Shown one piece after another: positions 26,261 to 34,030 of a stretch of DNA of 64,000 bases. How positions within the stretch are numbered: the stretch's first letter is position 1; each line of letters starts with the position of its first letter. The notes below the pieces were generated by a model. The model searched no databases, was not told where the DNA came from, and was given only the letters and a program-made list of their open reading frames with translations. The stretch comes from Brevibacterium ihuae (GTDB lineage Bacteria; Actinomycetota; Actinomycetes; Actinomycetales; Brevibacteriaceae): the NCBI RefSeq assembly GCF_900184225.1, contig NZ_FXWZ01000003.1, forward strand, positions 1,305,684 to 1,369,683, given 5' to 3'. The position numbers and the translations under genes are program-made.

Positions 26261-27964
26261 TCAGATCATCGAACCGTCCCGGGCCGAGGTGCGGGTGCGT
26301 CCCAGCGACAGGCCGGTGTCGCGGGTGCGGGCGAAGAAGTCGGTGCCCTTGTCGTCGACGACGACGAAGGCGGGGAAGTCCGCGACCCGGATGCGCCACA
26401 CGGCCTCCATCCCGAGGTCGGCCATGTCGAGCACCTCGACCTCGGTGATGCAGTCCGCGGCGAGACGGGCGGCCGGTCCGCCCACGGAGCCGAGGTAGAC
26501 CCCGCCGTGCTCGCGGCAGGCCTCGGTGACCTCGGCGGAGCGATTACCCTTGGCGAGCATGACGAGCGAGGCGCCGACCGCCTGGAAGTCGCGCACGTAG
26601 GCGTCCATCCGGCTCGCGGTGGTGGGGCCGAAGGAGCCGCTCGGCATGCCCTCCGGGGTCTTCGCCGGGCCCGCGTAGTAGACGGGGTGGTCGCGGAAGT
26701 AGGCGGGCAGCTCCTCGCCGGCCTCGAGCATCGAGCGCAGACGGGCGTGGGCGATGTCCCGGGCGACGATCATCGTGCCGGTGAGGGACAGGCGGTCGCC
26801 CACCTGCCGGGCGGAGAGGTCGGCGCGGATTTCGTCCATCGGGCGATCGAGGTCGATCGGCGTGACCTCGCCGGACTCGATCTCCTCCACGGTGCCGGCG
26901 GCCGGCAGGAAGCGGGCGGGGTCGTGCTCGAGCTCCTCGATGAACACCCCCTCCGCATCGATCCGGGCGACGAGCTGGCGGTCGGCCGAGCAGCTCACCG
27001 CGATCGCCACCGGCAGGGAGCCGTTGTGCCGCGGCAGCCGGACGACACGGACGTCGTGGCAGAAGTGCTTGCCGCCGAACTGCGCGCCGTAGCCGAGCGT
27101 CTGCGTGAGCCGCAGGACCTTCTCCTCGAAGGCCGTGTCGCGGATGCCGTGGCCGGTCGCGGCATCGCCGGTCTCCGGCAGGGTGTCGAGGGCGTGGGCG
27201 CTCGCGAGCTTCGCGGTCTTGAGCGCCGCCTCCGCCGTGGTGCCGCCGATGACGATCGCGAGGTGGTACGGCGGGCAGGCGGCGGTGCCGAGCGAGGAGA
27301 TCTTGTCCGCGAGGAAGTCGAGCAGGCGCTGCTCGTCGAGGATCGCCTTCGTCTCCTGGTAGAGGAACGACTTGTTCGCGCTGCCGCCGCCCTTGGCCAT
27401 GAAGAGGAGCTCGTAGCCGGCGTGCGCGTCGAGGCCGATGTCGATCTGCGCCGGCAGGTTGGTGCCGGTGTTCGTCTCCTCGAACAGGGACAGGGGCGCG
27501 AGCTGCGAGTAGCGGAGGTTGAGGTCGCGGTAGGCGGCGTGGATCCCGCGGCTCAGGTGCTCGGCGTCCGCGCCGTCGGTGAGGACGTCCGCGCCGCGCT
27601 TCGCGGAGACGATCGCGGTGCCGGTGTCCTGGCACATCGGCAGGACCCGCCCGGCGGACACGACGGCGTTCTTGAGGAGGTCGAGTGCGACGTAGCGATC
27701 GTTGTCGCTCGACTCCGGGTCGTCGAGGATGCGCCGCAGGCTCGCGAGGTGGTCGGCGCGCAGGAAGTGCGAGATCTCGGTGAACGCGGTCCGGGCGAGC
27801 TCCTCGAACACGTGCGGCTCGATGGTGAGGAAGGTCCGCGCGGTGCCGGCCACCTCGGCCTCGGTGAGTGCGACGCCCGCGATGTCGAGGCGACGCATGG
27901 GCACCGCGGAACGGCCGGTGGGGAGGATCTCCGAATAGCGGAACTCCGGTGCGGGCGCGGCCAT
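26261..27964 (-). CDS. class I (iron-sulfur) fumarate hydratase
   Basis: A 567-residue single-chain class I fumarase/mesaconase-type hydratase. Cys111 (PMCQDTGTA), Cys230 (GTAACPPYH) and Cys325 (AVSCSADRQ) match the three ligands of the oxygen-sensitive [4Fe-4S] cluster in E. coli FumA, which sit at almost the same positions. [10 protein letters not shown] and the C-terminal [10 protein letters not shown] beta-domain signature are present. It hydrates fumarate to malate; several class I enzymes also hydrate mesaconate to citramalate. ATG 27964 overlaps by one base the stop of the CaiB-family gene, so the two are coupled. That partner is not typical of a TCA-cycle fumarase and favours a dedicated C4/C5 dicarboxylate route. 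Confidence 0.92.
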   Translation of the reverse strand: MAAPAPEFRYSEILPTGRSAVPMRRLDIAGVALTEAEVAGTARTFLTIEPHVFEELARTAFTEISHFLRADHLASLRRILDDPESSDNDRYVALDLLKNAVVSAGRVLPMCQDTGTAIVSAKRGADVLTDGADAEHLSRGIHAAYRDLNLRYSQLAPLSLFEETNTGTNLPAQIDIGLDAHAGYELLFMAKGGGSANKSFLYQETKAILDEQRLLDFLADKISSLGTAACPPYHLAIVIGGTTAEAALKTAKLASAHALDTLPETGDAATGHGIRDTAFEEKVLRLTQTLGYGAQFGGKHFCHDVRVVRLPRHNGSLPVAIAVSCSADRQLVARIDAEGVFIEELEHDPARFLPAAGTVEEIESGEVTPIDLDRPMDEIRADLSARQVGDRLSLTGTMIVARDIAHARLRSMLEAGEELPAYFRDHPVYYAGPAKTPEGMPSGSFGPTTASRMDAYVRDFQAVGASLVMLAKGNRSAEVTEACREHGGVYLGSVGGPAARLAADCITEVEVLDMADLGMEAVWRIRVADFPAFVVVDDKGTDFFARTRDTGLSLGRTRTSARDGSMI

Positions 27965-29151
27965 CACACCGTCCCGTCGGTGCGCAGGGCGACGATCTGC
28001 TCCGGGCTGCGTCCGAGGTCGGCGAGGATCGCCGCGGTGTGCTCGCCGACGGCAGGGATCGGGTCCATCCGGTACTCGACCCCGGACATCGTCACCGGCG
28101 GCAGGAGCATCTCGATGGGACCGGCCGGGGTGTCGACGGGCCGCCAGCGACCGCGCTCGACGAGCTGCGGGTGGTCGGCGACCTCGGACATGTCGCGTTG
28201 GCGCGCGTGGGCGACCTGGGCCTCGGCGAGGAGCTGCTCGCACCGGTCCCCGGTGTAGGCGGCGAACACCGCGTGGATGAGCGCCTCAAGCTCCTCGCGA
28301 TGGGCGAAGCGCTGGGCGGCCCGGTCGAAGCGCGGGTCGACGGCGACCTCGGGGCGGGCGAGCACGGTCTCGCAAAAGCGCGCCCACTCCCGTTCGTTCT
28401 GGATTGCGAGGACGATGTCCGTGCCGTCGCCGCACGCGAAGGTGCCGTAGGGGGCGATCGCCGCGTGCGAGGTGCCCGCGCGCACCGGCCGCGAGCCGCC
28501 GTAGCGGGTGAAGAACAGGGGGAAGCCCATCCACTCGACGAGCGAGTCGAACAGGCTGACCTCGAGGCAGGCGCCCTCGCCGGTGCGCTCGCGCGTGTAG
28601 AGCGCGGTGAGGATGCCGGCGTAGGCGTACATGCCGGCGGAGATGTCGGCGGTGGAGATCCCGGTCTTGGCGGGGAACTCCTCGGTGCCGGTGACCGACA
28701 CGAGGCCGGCCTCGGACTGGACGAGCGCGTCGTAGGCCTTGGCGGTGCGGTAGGGGCCGTCGGATCCGTAGCCGGAGACGGAGACGTGGATGAGGCGCGG
28801 ATTGACCCCGCGCAGGCGCTCGGCCCCGAGCCCGAGCCGCTCGGCGGCGCCGGGGGCGAGGTTCTGGAGGAAGACGTCGGCCTCGCGGACGAGGTCGTCC
28901 ATGATGTCCGCGGCCTCGGGGGCCTTGAGATCGAGGGCGAGGCTCTCCTTCGAGCGGTTGATCCAGACGAAGTGGCTCGACAGGCCGTGCACGGTGGTGT
29001 CGTAGCCGCGCGCGAAGTCCCCGACCCCGGGGCGCTCGACCTTGATGACGCGAGCGCCGAGGTCGGCGAGCTGGCGCGTGGCGAACGGGGCGGCGACGGC
29101 CTGCTCGCAGCTGACGACGGTGATGCCTGCGAGCGGGAGCTCGGTGGTCAT
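27964..29151 (-). CDS. CaiB/BaiF (class III) CoA-transferase
   Basis: A 395-residue family III CoA-transferase. Asp169 ([10 protein letters not shown]) sits exactly where formyl-CoA transferase has its acyl-carrying Asp169. [13 protein letters not shown], the [14 protein letters not shown] block and SGYGSDGPY are further family signatures. Such enzymes swap CoA between organic acids without ATP. The gene is coupled (TGATG) to a class I fumarase and is divergent from a GntR regulator, so the acid is probably a dicarboxylate such as mesaconate, itaconate or a succinate donor pair. This is inference. ATG 29151 follows GTGGAGGCACC. Confidence 0.88.
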   Translation of the reverse strand: MTTELPLAGITVVSCEQAVAAPFATRQLADLGARVIKVERPGVGDFARGYDTTVHGLSSHFVWINRSKESLALDLKAPEAADIMDDLVREADVFLQNLAPGAAERLGLGAERLRGVNPRLIHVSVSGYGSDGPYRTAKAYDALVQSEAGLVSVTGTEEFPAKTGISTADISAGMYAYAGILTALYTRERTGEGACLEVSLFDSLVEWMGFPLFFTRYGGSRPVRAGTSHAAIAPYGTFACGDGTDIVLAIQNEREWARFCETVLARPEVAVDPRFDRAAQRFAHREELEALIHAVFAAYTGDRCEQLLAEAQVAHARQRDMSEVADHPQLVERGRWRPVDTPAGPIEMLLPPVTMSGVEYRMDPIPAVGEHTAAILADLGRSPEQIVALRTDGTV

Positions 29152-29283
29152 GGTGCCTCCACGGTGAGGATCGGCGGTGCCCGGCCGGAGCCGCGGCTCG
29201 GCGGTGGCGCGGTGCACGGGTGAGCGGCGCCGGGGCGCGGATCGCGCGTGGGAGACGACGAGACGGTCCGACCCACTTGAAGA

Positions 29284-29321
29284 CATGATTCCACAGATGA
29301 TGCATGATTCCAAGACAGATG
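29284..29321. promoter_or_regulatory. direct-repeat operator candidate between CaiB and GntR genes
   Basis: CATGATTCCA occurs at 29284-29293 and 29303-29312, each followed by a CAGATG-like stretch; the spacing is 19 bases, about two helix turns. The region is clearly less GC-rich than its surroundings. It lies between divergent genes and is a plausible binding site of the GntR-family protein, with promoters on both sides. Confidence 0.4.
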
Positions 29322-29438
29322 TCTCAGAACTACCGAAATGGGGTGGTGAAGGGTAGGATCGAGGGGTGTGCGCACGCGCACGGGACGGGTTTCATATCGT
29401 CCGTCCTCGATCATCCATTCTTCCTGCGGAGGTCACCG

Positions 29439-30131
29439 GTGACCGCAACCCGAGGTGCAGCCCCGGCTGCGACGAAGCGCGATGTCATCATCGCCGGTCT
29501 GCGGCGCCGGATCCTCGCCCGCGAGCTCGAGCGGGGCGCCCGGCTGCGCCAGGACGAGGTCGCCGAGTGGTTCGACTCGTCGATCACCCCGGTGCGCGAG
29601 GCCCTGCGCGCCCTCGAGGCGGAGGGGCTCGTCACCTCGGAGGCGCATCGCGGGGTCCGGGTCGCCGGGGTCGATCTCGAGAACCTCAAGGCCGTCTACA
29701 TCACGCGCCGCCTCACCGAGGCCTACGCGATGGAGCGCGCCACCCCGCGGATCTCGCGGCACGAGCTGCGGACCGCCGAACGGCTGCTCGAGGAGCTCGA
29801 CGAGGCCTCCGCGGCCGGCGATGCGGCGGCCCGGAACGCGAAGAACATGGAGTTCCACTTCTTCTTCTACGACCGCTGCGGCCTGCCGGGACTCCGCGAC
29901 GACATCGAGACCCGGTGGTTGGCGTTCCCGTGGGACCTCACGCTCGACAGCGCCGAACGCCTCGGCGATGTCAAGGGGGAGCACCTCGCGATCGTCGAGG
30001 CCGTGCGGGCCGTCGATCCGCAGGCGGCTGCGCGGACGGTGAGCGAGCACATCGCCCACGGCTTCCTCAATCTCGCCGCCCAGGTCACCGGCGGCCCGGT
30101 CGAGGACCCCTTCGACATCGACGTCGACTGA
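29439..30131 (+). CDS. GntR-family transcriptional regulator (FCD/FadR subfamily)
   Basis: A 230-residue regulator. Residues about 10-75 are the winged helix with LRQDEVAEWFDSSITPVREA and LRALEAEGLVTSEAHRGVRV, the hallmark of GntR. The rest is an all-helical FCD effector domain with ARNAKNMEFHFFFYDRCG (metal-binding His region) and SEHIAHGFLNL at the end. These usually sense small organic acids. The start is GTG 29439 with GGAGG six bases upstream; longer in-frame starts lack a signal. It is divergent from the CaiB-fumarase unit, which it probably represses or activates. Confidence 0.88.
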   Translation: MTATRGAAPAATKRDVIIAGLRRRILARELERGARLRQDEVAEWFDSSITPVREALRALEAEGLVTSEAHRGVRVAGVDLENLKAVYITRRLTEAYAMERATPRISRHELRTAERLLEELDEASAAGDAAARNAKNMEFHFFFYDRCGLPGLRDDIETRWLAFPWDLTLDSAERLGDVKGEHLAIVEAVRAVDPQAAARTVSEHIAHGFLNLAAQVTGGPVEDPFDIDVD

Positions 30132-30135
30132 AACA

Positions 30136-30153
30136 GCAATTTCCGAAGGTTCC
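30136..30153. repeat. solitary arm of the GCAA-type palindrome
   Basis: GCAATTTCCGAAGGTTCC, identical to the arm at 30603-30620, occurs four bases after the GntR stop but without its complementary partner nearby. The partner has been lost or displaced. Confidence 0.75.
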
Positions 30154-30597
30154 TGAACGCGGATCCGCACGTTTGTGCAATCTCAAGCCGCGTCACCCGC
30201 TGCGCTCTCGCGCCTTCGCTGCCAGCCCCTCGGCTCCTCGGTCGAAGTCATCGTCCCGGTGTCATGGATGCGCGGTTCCCGAGGTGGTGCAGGCGGGTGC
30301 GCGCCCTGGTGGGTGCAGTCCGGTGGGGGCATGTCATTCGACGGTGCGGATCCTCCGGCCCGAAGATCATGTATCATTCAGAGAAGAATACTGAAATCCT
30401 GCGAAATGTCCCCAGGGGCTGGGTGTGCGCGACGTCCGGCTCCGATCTCGAATCGCTCGCTGTGCTGATCCTTCTATCTGTTGCACCTCTGGAGACGAAT
30501 ACGACATCACACTCCAGACCATGACTCCGCTCCTCACGGCACTCGCGATCGTCACCTTCGTACCGTTCTTCTCCACGGCCTTCATCGGCTGATCTGT
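30154..30597. other. lower-GC intergenic island without recognisable gene
   Basis: About 440 bases between a solitary palindrome arm and a complete palindrome. The composition is clearly less GC-rich than the neighbours, especially 30360-30400 and 30470-30520. No frame resembles a known protein; an 86-residue frame at 30264-30524 and a 23-residue one at 30521-30592 are the only candidates. GAAATCCTGCG at about 30394 resembles part of the copy 2 arm. It may be remnant DNA or hold a non-coding RNA. Confidence 0.45.
30521..30592 (+). CDS. possible 23-residue hydrophobic peptide
   Basis: ATG 30521 opens MTPLLTALAIVTFVPFFSTA and ends at 30592, six bases before a strong hairpin. The product would be one membrane helix. 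The start overlaps (ATGA) the end of an 86-codon frame from 30264, but no ribosome-binding site is visible and I do not recognise it. It could be chance. Confidence 0.22.
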   Translation: MTPLLTALAIVTFVPFFSTAFIG

Positions 30598-30650
30598 AGA
30601 GTGCAATTTCCGAAGGTTCCACGCACAGGAACCTTCGGAAATTGCACTCT
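30598..30650. terminator. GCAA-type palindrome, copy 3 (extended 23-bp arms)
   Basis: Perfect 23-base arms (30598-30620 and 30628-30650) around loop ACGCACA; the inner part is GCAATTTCCGAAGGTTCC as in copies at 18101 and 30136. It stands upstream of the crotonase operon and probably shields it from read-through. Confidence 0.82.
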
Positions 30651-30714
30651 GATCGGTCACTACGGGGCGGGTGCACGGATCGGGGGGAGTCGACCCGATT
30701 CGCACCCACCTCTT

Positions 30715-30724
30715 AACGATCGTT
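30715..30724. promoter_or_regulatory. AACGATCGTT operator candidate
   Basis: A perfect 10-base palindrome inside CTTAACGATCGTTCGG, about 100 bases before the crotonase/dienoyl reductase operon. Palindromes of this AACG-CGTT type are commonly bound by TetR-family repressors of fatty-acid genes. No such regulator is encoded in this window. Confidence 0.4.
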
Positions 30725-30822
30725 CGGTTTCGGTTTAAGATCGGAGAGTGCGCCCCAGTGCCGCGCGATCGGATGCGCGTCGCTGATCACCTGCCACTCA
30801 CCTGTCACTGCGAAGGAGCATG

Positions 30823-31638
30823 ATGACCGAGACCGCATCCCACGGGACCGTGACCCTGACGATCGAGGACCGCCTCGCCCGCGTCGAGCTCAACCGTCCC
30901 GAGAAGCTCAACTCCCTCACCCGCGATGTCTTCGAGGACCTCGTCGAGATCGGCACCCGGCTGCAGGGCGACGATTCCGTCGCCGCAGTCGTCCTCAGCG
31001 GGGCGGGGCGGGCATTCTGCGCCGGCCTCGACCTCGGCGAGTTCGGGAAGATGAAGTCGGGGGAGAAGAATCCGGCGGTGTCCCTGGGTGAACGGATGGG
31101 CGCCGCCAAGGCGATCGCGCAGAAGGCGGTCCACATCTGGCAGGTCATCGAGGTGCCGGTCATCGCCGGTGTCCAGGGAGTCGCCTTCGGGGGCGGTCTG
31201 CAGATCGCGATGGGCGCCGATGTGCGCATCATGGCCCCGGACACCAAGCTGTCGATGATGGAGATCAACTGGGGGCTCGCCCCGGACATGTGCGGCACCC
31301 AGCTGCTCCCGCGCCTCGTCGGCCCGTCGCAGGCGAAGCTCCTGATCTTCACCGGCGACGTGTTCTCCGGGGAGCGGGCAGGCGAGATCGGACTCGCCGA
31401 CGAGGTCGTCGAGGACCCGGTGGCCCGCGCGCTCGAGGTGGGACGCGCCATCGCCGACAAGTCGCGCACGGCGCTCGTGCGGGCCAAGATGCTCGTCGAC
31501 CTCGCCGGCACTGCGGACCTCGCCGAGGGGTTCGACAAGGAGCAGGAGGTGATCGCCGAGCTCATGGGCGGTCCCGAACAGATCGAGGCCGTCGACAAGC
31601 GCATGGCCGCACTCGCAGCACGCAAGGGAGCACAGTGA
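30823..31638 (+). CDS. crotonase, delta3,5-delta2,4-dienoyl-CoA isomerase-like
   Basis: A 271-residue crotonase. FCAGLDLGEFGKM is the oxyanion-hole block. The catalytic region reads GGGLQIAMGADV then LSMMEINWGLAPDMCGTQLLPRL: the Glu in MMEI and the Asp in GLAPDM match the Glu and second Asp of peroxisomal dienoyl-CoA isomerase (ECH1), while its first Asp is Gln here. It therefore most resembles that isomerase, which moves conjugated double bonds of unsaturated acyl-CoAs. Two adjacent ATGs follow AAGGAGC; 30823 gives better spacing than 30820. The stop overlaps by one base (TGATG) the 2,4-dienoyl-CoA reductase gene, a natural partner. Confidence 0.83.
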   Translation: MTETASHGTVTLTIEDRLARVELNRPEKLNSLTRDVFEDLVEIGTRLQGDDSVAAVVLSGAGRAFCAGLDLGEFGKMKSGEKNPAVSLGERMGAAKAIAQKAVHIWQVIEVPVIAGVQGVAFGGGLQIAMGADVRIMAPDTKLSMMEINWGLAPDMCGTQLLPRLVGPSQAKLLIFTGDVFSGERAGEIGLADEVVEDPVARALEVGRAIADKSRTALVRAKMLVDLAGTADLAEGFDKEQEVIAELMGGPEQIEAVDKRMAALAARKGAQ

Positions 31639-32513
31639 TGAGCGCACAGCAGGGAACCACCCCGGAGGCAGCCGGGACCGAGGCCGTCCACGACCCGATC
31701 GGGCACCTGGCGCCCGACATGCTCGCCGGCCAGGTCGCCTTCATCACCGGCGGCGGCTCCGGCATCAACCTCGGGATCGCGAAGGCCTTCGCCCGCTGCG
31801 GGGCGGCGGTCGCGATCTGCGGACGGACCGAGGAGAAGCTCGCCGAGGCGGCCGAGGAGATCGCCGCCCTCGGTGCGAAGGTCGCCTACCGCGCCGCCGA
31901 CGTGCGCGACATCGACGCCCTCCAGGCGTCCATGGACCATGCCGCCTCCGAGCTCGGCGACATCAGCATCGCGGTCGCGGGCGCGGCCGGGAACTTCTTC
32001 GCGAAGGCGGAGGACATGAGCTCGAACGCCTTCCGTACCGTGGTCGACATCGATCTCATGGGCGCCTACCACACCGCCCGGTGCGCGTTCCCCTACCTGC
32101 AGCGCACCCGCGGCTCGGTCCTCTTCATCTCCGCCTCGCAGGCGTTCAAGGCCACCCGCTACCAGGCGCACGTCGGTGCGGCCAAGGCCGGCATCGAGAT
32201 GCTCATGAAGGACCTGTCCGTCGAATGGGGCCGCCACGGGATCCGCTCGAACTCCCTGGTCCCCGGCCCGGTCTCCGGGACGGAGGGGATGGCACGGCTG
32301 GCCGGCCCGACCGGCGACGACATGTGGAAGAAGGCTGTGCCGCTCGGCCGGTACGCGGACAAGGAGGAGATCGGGGCGATGGCCGCGGTGCTCTCCGGCC
32401 CGCTCGGCGCCTATGTCACCGGCGCGCAGTTCCTCGTCGACGGCGGCCTGTCGCAGGTGGGGTCCGGCGACATCTCCGATGCCGTCGGGAAGGCGCTGTT
32501 CGGCGACGACTGA
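31638..32513 (+). CDS. 2,4-dienoyl-CoA reductase (peroxisomal DECR-type SDR)
   Basis: A 291-residue SDR. AFITGGGSGINLGIAKAFA binds NADP. The usual Tyr-x3-Lys is replaced by HVGAAKAG, and PGPVSGTEGMARL follows; both are signatures of the peroxisomal 2,4-dienoyl-CoA reductase group, which uses Lys with Asp rather than Tyr. It reduces 2,4-dienoyl-CoA to 3-enoyl-CoA with NADPH, allowing beta-oxidation of unsaturated fatty acids. It is translated from an ATG overlapping the upstream isomerase-like gene. Residues 1-25 are a non-conserved extension. The operon ends 54 bases before the sigma factor gene. Confidence 0.88.
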   Translation: MSAQQGTTPEAAGTEAVHDPIGHLAPDMLAGQVAFITGGGSGINLGIAKAFARCGAAVAICGRTEEKLAEAAEEIAALGAKVAYRAADVRDIDALQASMDHAASELGDISIAVAGAAGNFFAKAEDMSSNAFRTVVDIDLMGAYHTARCAFPYLQRTRGSVLFISASQAFKATRYQAHVGAAKAGIEMLMKDLSVEWGRHGIRSNSLVPGPVSGTEGMARLAGPTGDDMWKKAVPLGRYADKEEIGAMAAVLSGPLGAYVTGAQFLVDGGLSQVGSGDISDAVGKALFGDD

Positions 32514-32567
32514 CATCTCCTCGAGGTCCCACCTCACATCTGAGCTCCGGCCGACGTCTGCAGGGTG

Positions 32568-33278
32568 ATGAAGAAGCCACCGTTCGACCTCGTGGTCCGC
32601 ACGTACGCGGTCCGCATCCTGCGGTTCTGCCGGTCCATGCACGTGCAGCTCGCCGATGCCGAGGACGCCTATTCCGAGGCGTTCCTCGCGGCCCTGAGCG
32701 GGTACGCGGCCCTGCCCGACGACGCCAACATCGAGGCCTGGCTCGTGCGGATCGCGCGCAATGCCTGCATCGACGTCCACCGCAGGAACGCCCGCCGGGC
32801 GATCCCGGTCGAGCACCTGCCGGAGCCCGGGTGGACTGCCGACGGTGCGACCGTCGACGGAAGCGCACTGCTCTCCGCACGGGAGACCGATCGAGAGATC
32901 GATGTGTTGGACATGCTCTGGCTGCTCACCGACCGGCAGCGGGAGGCGATCGCCTGGCACCATGTGTGGGGCCTGCCCTATACCGAGGTGGCCGCCCTCA
33001 TCGGCGGTTCTCCCGCCGCCGTGCGGCGAGCCGCGTCCGACGGCATCGCCGCACTGCGGATCATGGTCGTCCGGCAGCGAGCGGAGCGGCACCAGGACTC
33101 GCCGCCGGGCACGGAGGCGCAGGAGCGATCCGGCTGGCGCAGGACGCGGCGGGAGGGTCCGCGGCGGCGCGGGATTCCGGGAAGCCGCGAAGGGCGGACC
33201 GCGGAGTCGGTTGAAGGCAGGGGGACGGTCGGGCGAAGCGAGCCGATCGAGGACACGGAGACGACGGAGGAACGATGA
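32568..33278 (+). CDS. ECF-type RNA polymerase sigma factor
   Basis: A 236-residue protein with region 2 (LADAEDAYSEAFLAALSGYA then NIEAWLVRIARNACIDVHRR, the core-binding and -10 recognition helices) and region 4 (LTDRQREAIAWHHVWGLPYTEVAALIGGSPAAVRR, a helix-turn-helix for -35). After residue about 175 comes an unusual Arg/Gly/Glu-rich tail of about 60 residues, absent from typical ECF factors and probably disordered. No anti-sigma gene adjoins. The last codons overlap (ATGA) the start of the methyltransferase gene, so both are coupled, suggesting a role in alkylation or other DNA stress. GTG 32565 is an alternative start. Confidence 0.88.
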   Translation: MKKPPFDLVVRTYAVRILRFCRSMHVQLADAEDAYSEAFLAALSGYAALPDDANIEAWLVRIARNACIDVHRRNARRAIPVEHLPEPGWTADGATVDGSALLSARETDREIDVLDMLWLLTDRQREAIAWHHVWGLPYTEVAALIGGSPAAVRRAASDGIAALRIMVVRQRAERHQDSPPGTEAQERSGWRRTRREGPRRRGIPGSREGRTAESVEGRGTVGRSEPIEDTETTEER

Positions 33279-33940
33279 TGACACAGGACACGCGAGGTTC
33301 CGCTCCTACCGATTCGGCCTGGCCGGAGGCGGCGCTCGCCGGCCCGGCCTCGGCGCTCGAGGAATCGATGGTGGCGGACCTCAACGCCGCGGTGATCCGA
33401 CGCTCCGATGTCGCGCCGCTCGTCGACGCCGCGTTCACCCGCATGCAGTCGCCCATGGGTGACCTGCTCGTCTTCGTCACCGCGCGGGGGCTGCTCCGGA
33501 TCGCTTTCGACACCGAGGAGTTCGCCACCGTCGCCGCCGAGGTGGCGGACGCAGTGGGCCCGGTGATCGTCGAGGACGCCGGCATCACCGCGCAGGCGGT
33601 GCGCGAGCTCGGCGAGTACTTCGCAGGTGAGCGACGCACGTTCGACGTCGCCCTCGACCTCAGGCTCAGTCGCGGCGCCTTCCGCTCAACCGTCCAGCAG
33701 GCGCTCGCGGACATCCCCTTCGGATCCACGATGAGCTACGCGGAGATGGCCGATCATCTGGGCAACCCCAAGGCCGTGCGCGCGGTGGGCACCGCCTGCG
33801 CGACAAACCCGATCCCTCTTGTCCTGCCGTGCCATCGCATCGTGCGCAGCGACGGCACCTTCGGGAACTACCGCGGCGGGAATGCGCGCAAGCAGTGGGT
33901 CCTCGATTTCGAAGCGGGGGTGCTTCCGCTCGCCGGGTGA
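33275..33940 (+). CDS. ogt: methylated-DNA-[protein]-cysteine S-methyltransferase
   Basis: A 221-residue suicide DNA-repair protein that takes the alkyl group from O6-alkylguanine onto its own Cys. LVLPCHRIVRSDG holds the acceptor Cys in the invariant PCHR motif; IPFGSTMSYAEMADHLGNPKAVRAVG is the DNA-binding helix with the arginine finger. The N-terminal 65 residues are an extra, poorly conserved segment before the RNase H-like subdomain (SPMGDLLVFVTARGLL). GGAGGAACG precedes the start, which overlaps the sigma factor stop by four bases. Confidence 0.92.
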   Translation: MMTQDTRGSAPTDSAWPEAALAGPASALEESMVADLNAAVIRRSDVAPLVDAAFTRMQSPMGDLLVFVTARGLLRIAFDTEEFATVAAEVADAVGPVIVEDAGITAQAVRELGEYFAGERRTFDVALDLRLSRGAFRSTVQQALADIPFGSTMSYAEMADHLGNPKAVRAVGTACATNPIPLVLPCHRIVRSDGTFGNYRGGNARKQWVLDFEAGVLPLAG

Positions 33941-34030
33941 CCGGCCAGCTCCGTGGGATGCCGCCGATTTCCCACCGCCGTGAACCCGAACTCGTGCGCG
34001 CCCACGCGAGAGAGATGGCTGGCGAGCGTC

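Noticed and set aside
30264-30524. 86-codon frame after the GntR gene
   Set aside because: No family resemblance, no ribosome-binding site and mixed composition; kept only as part of the island description.
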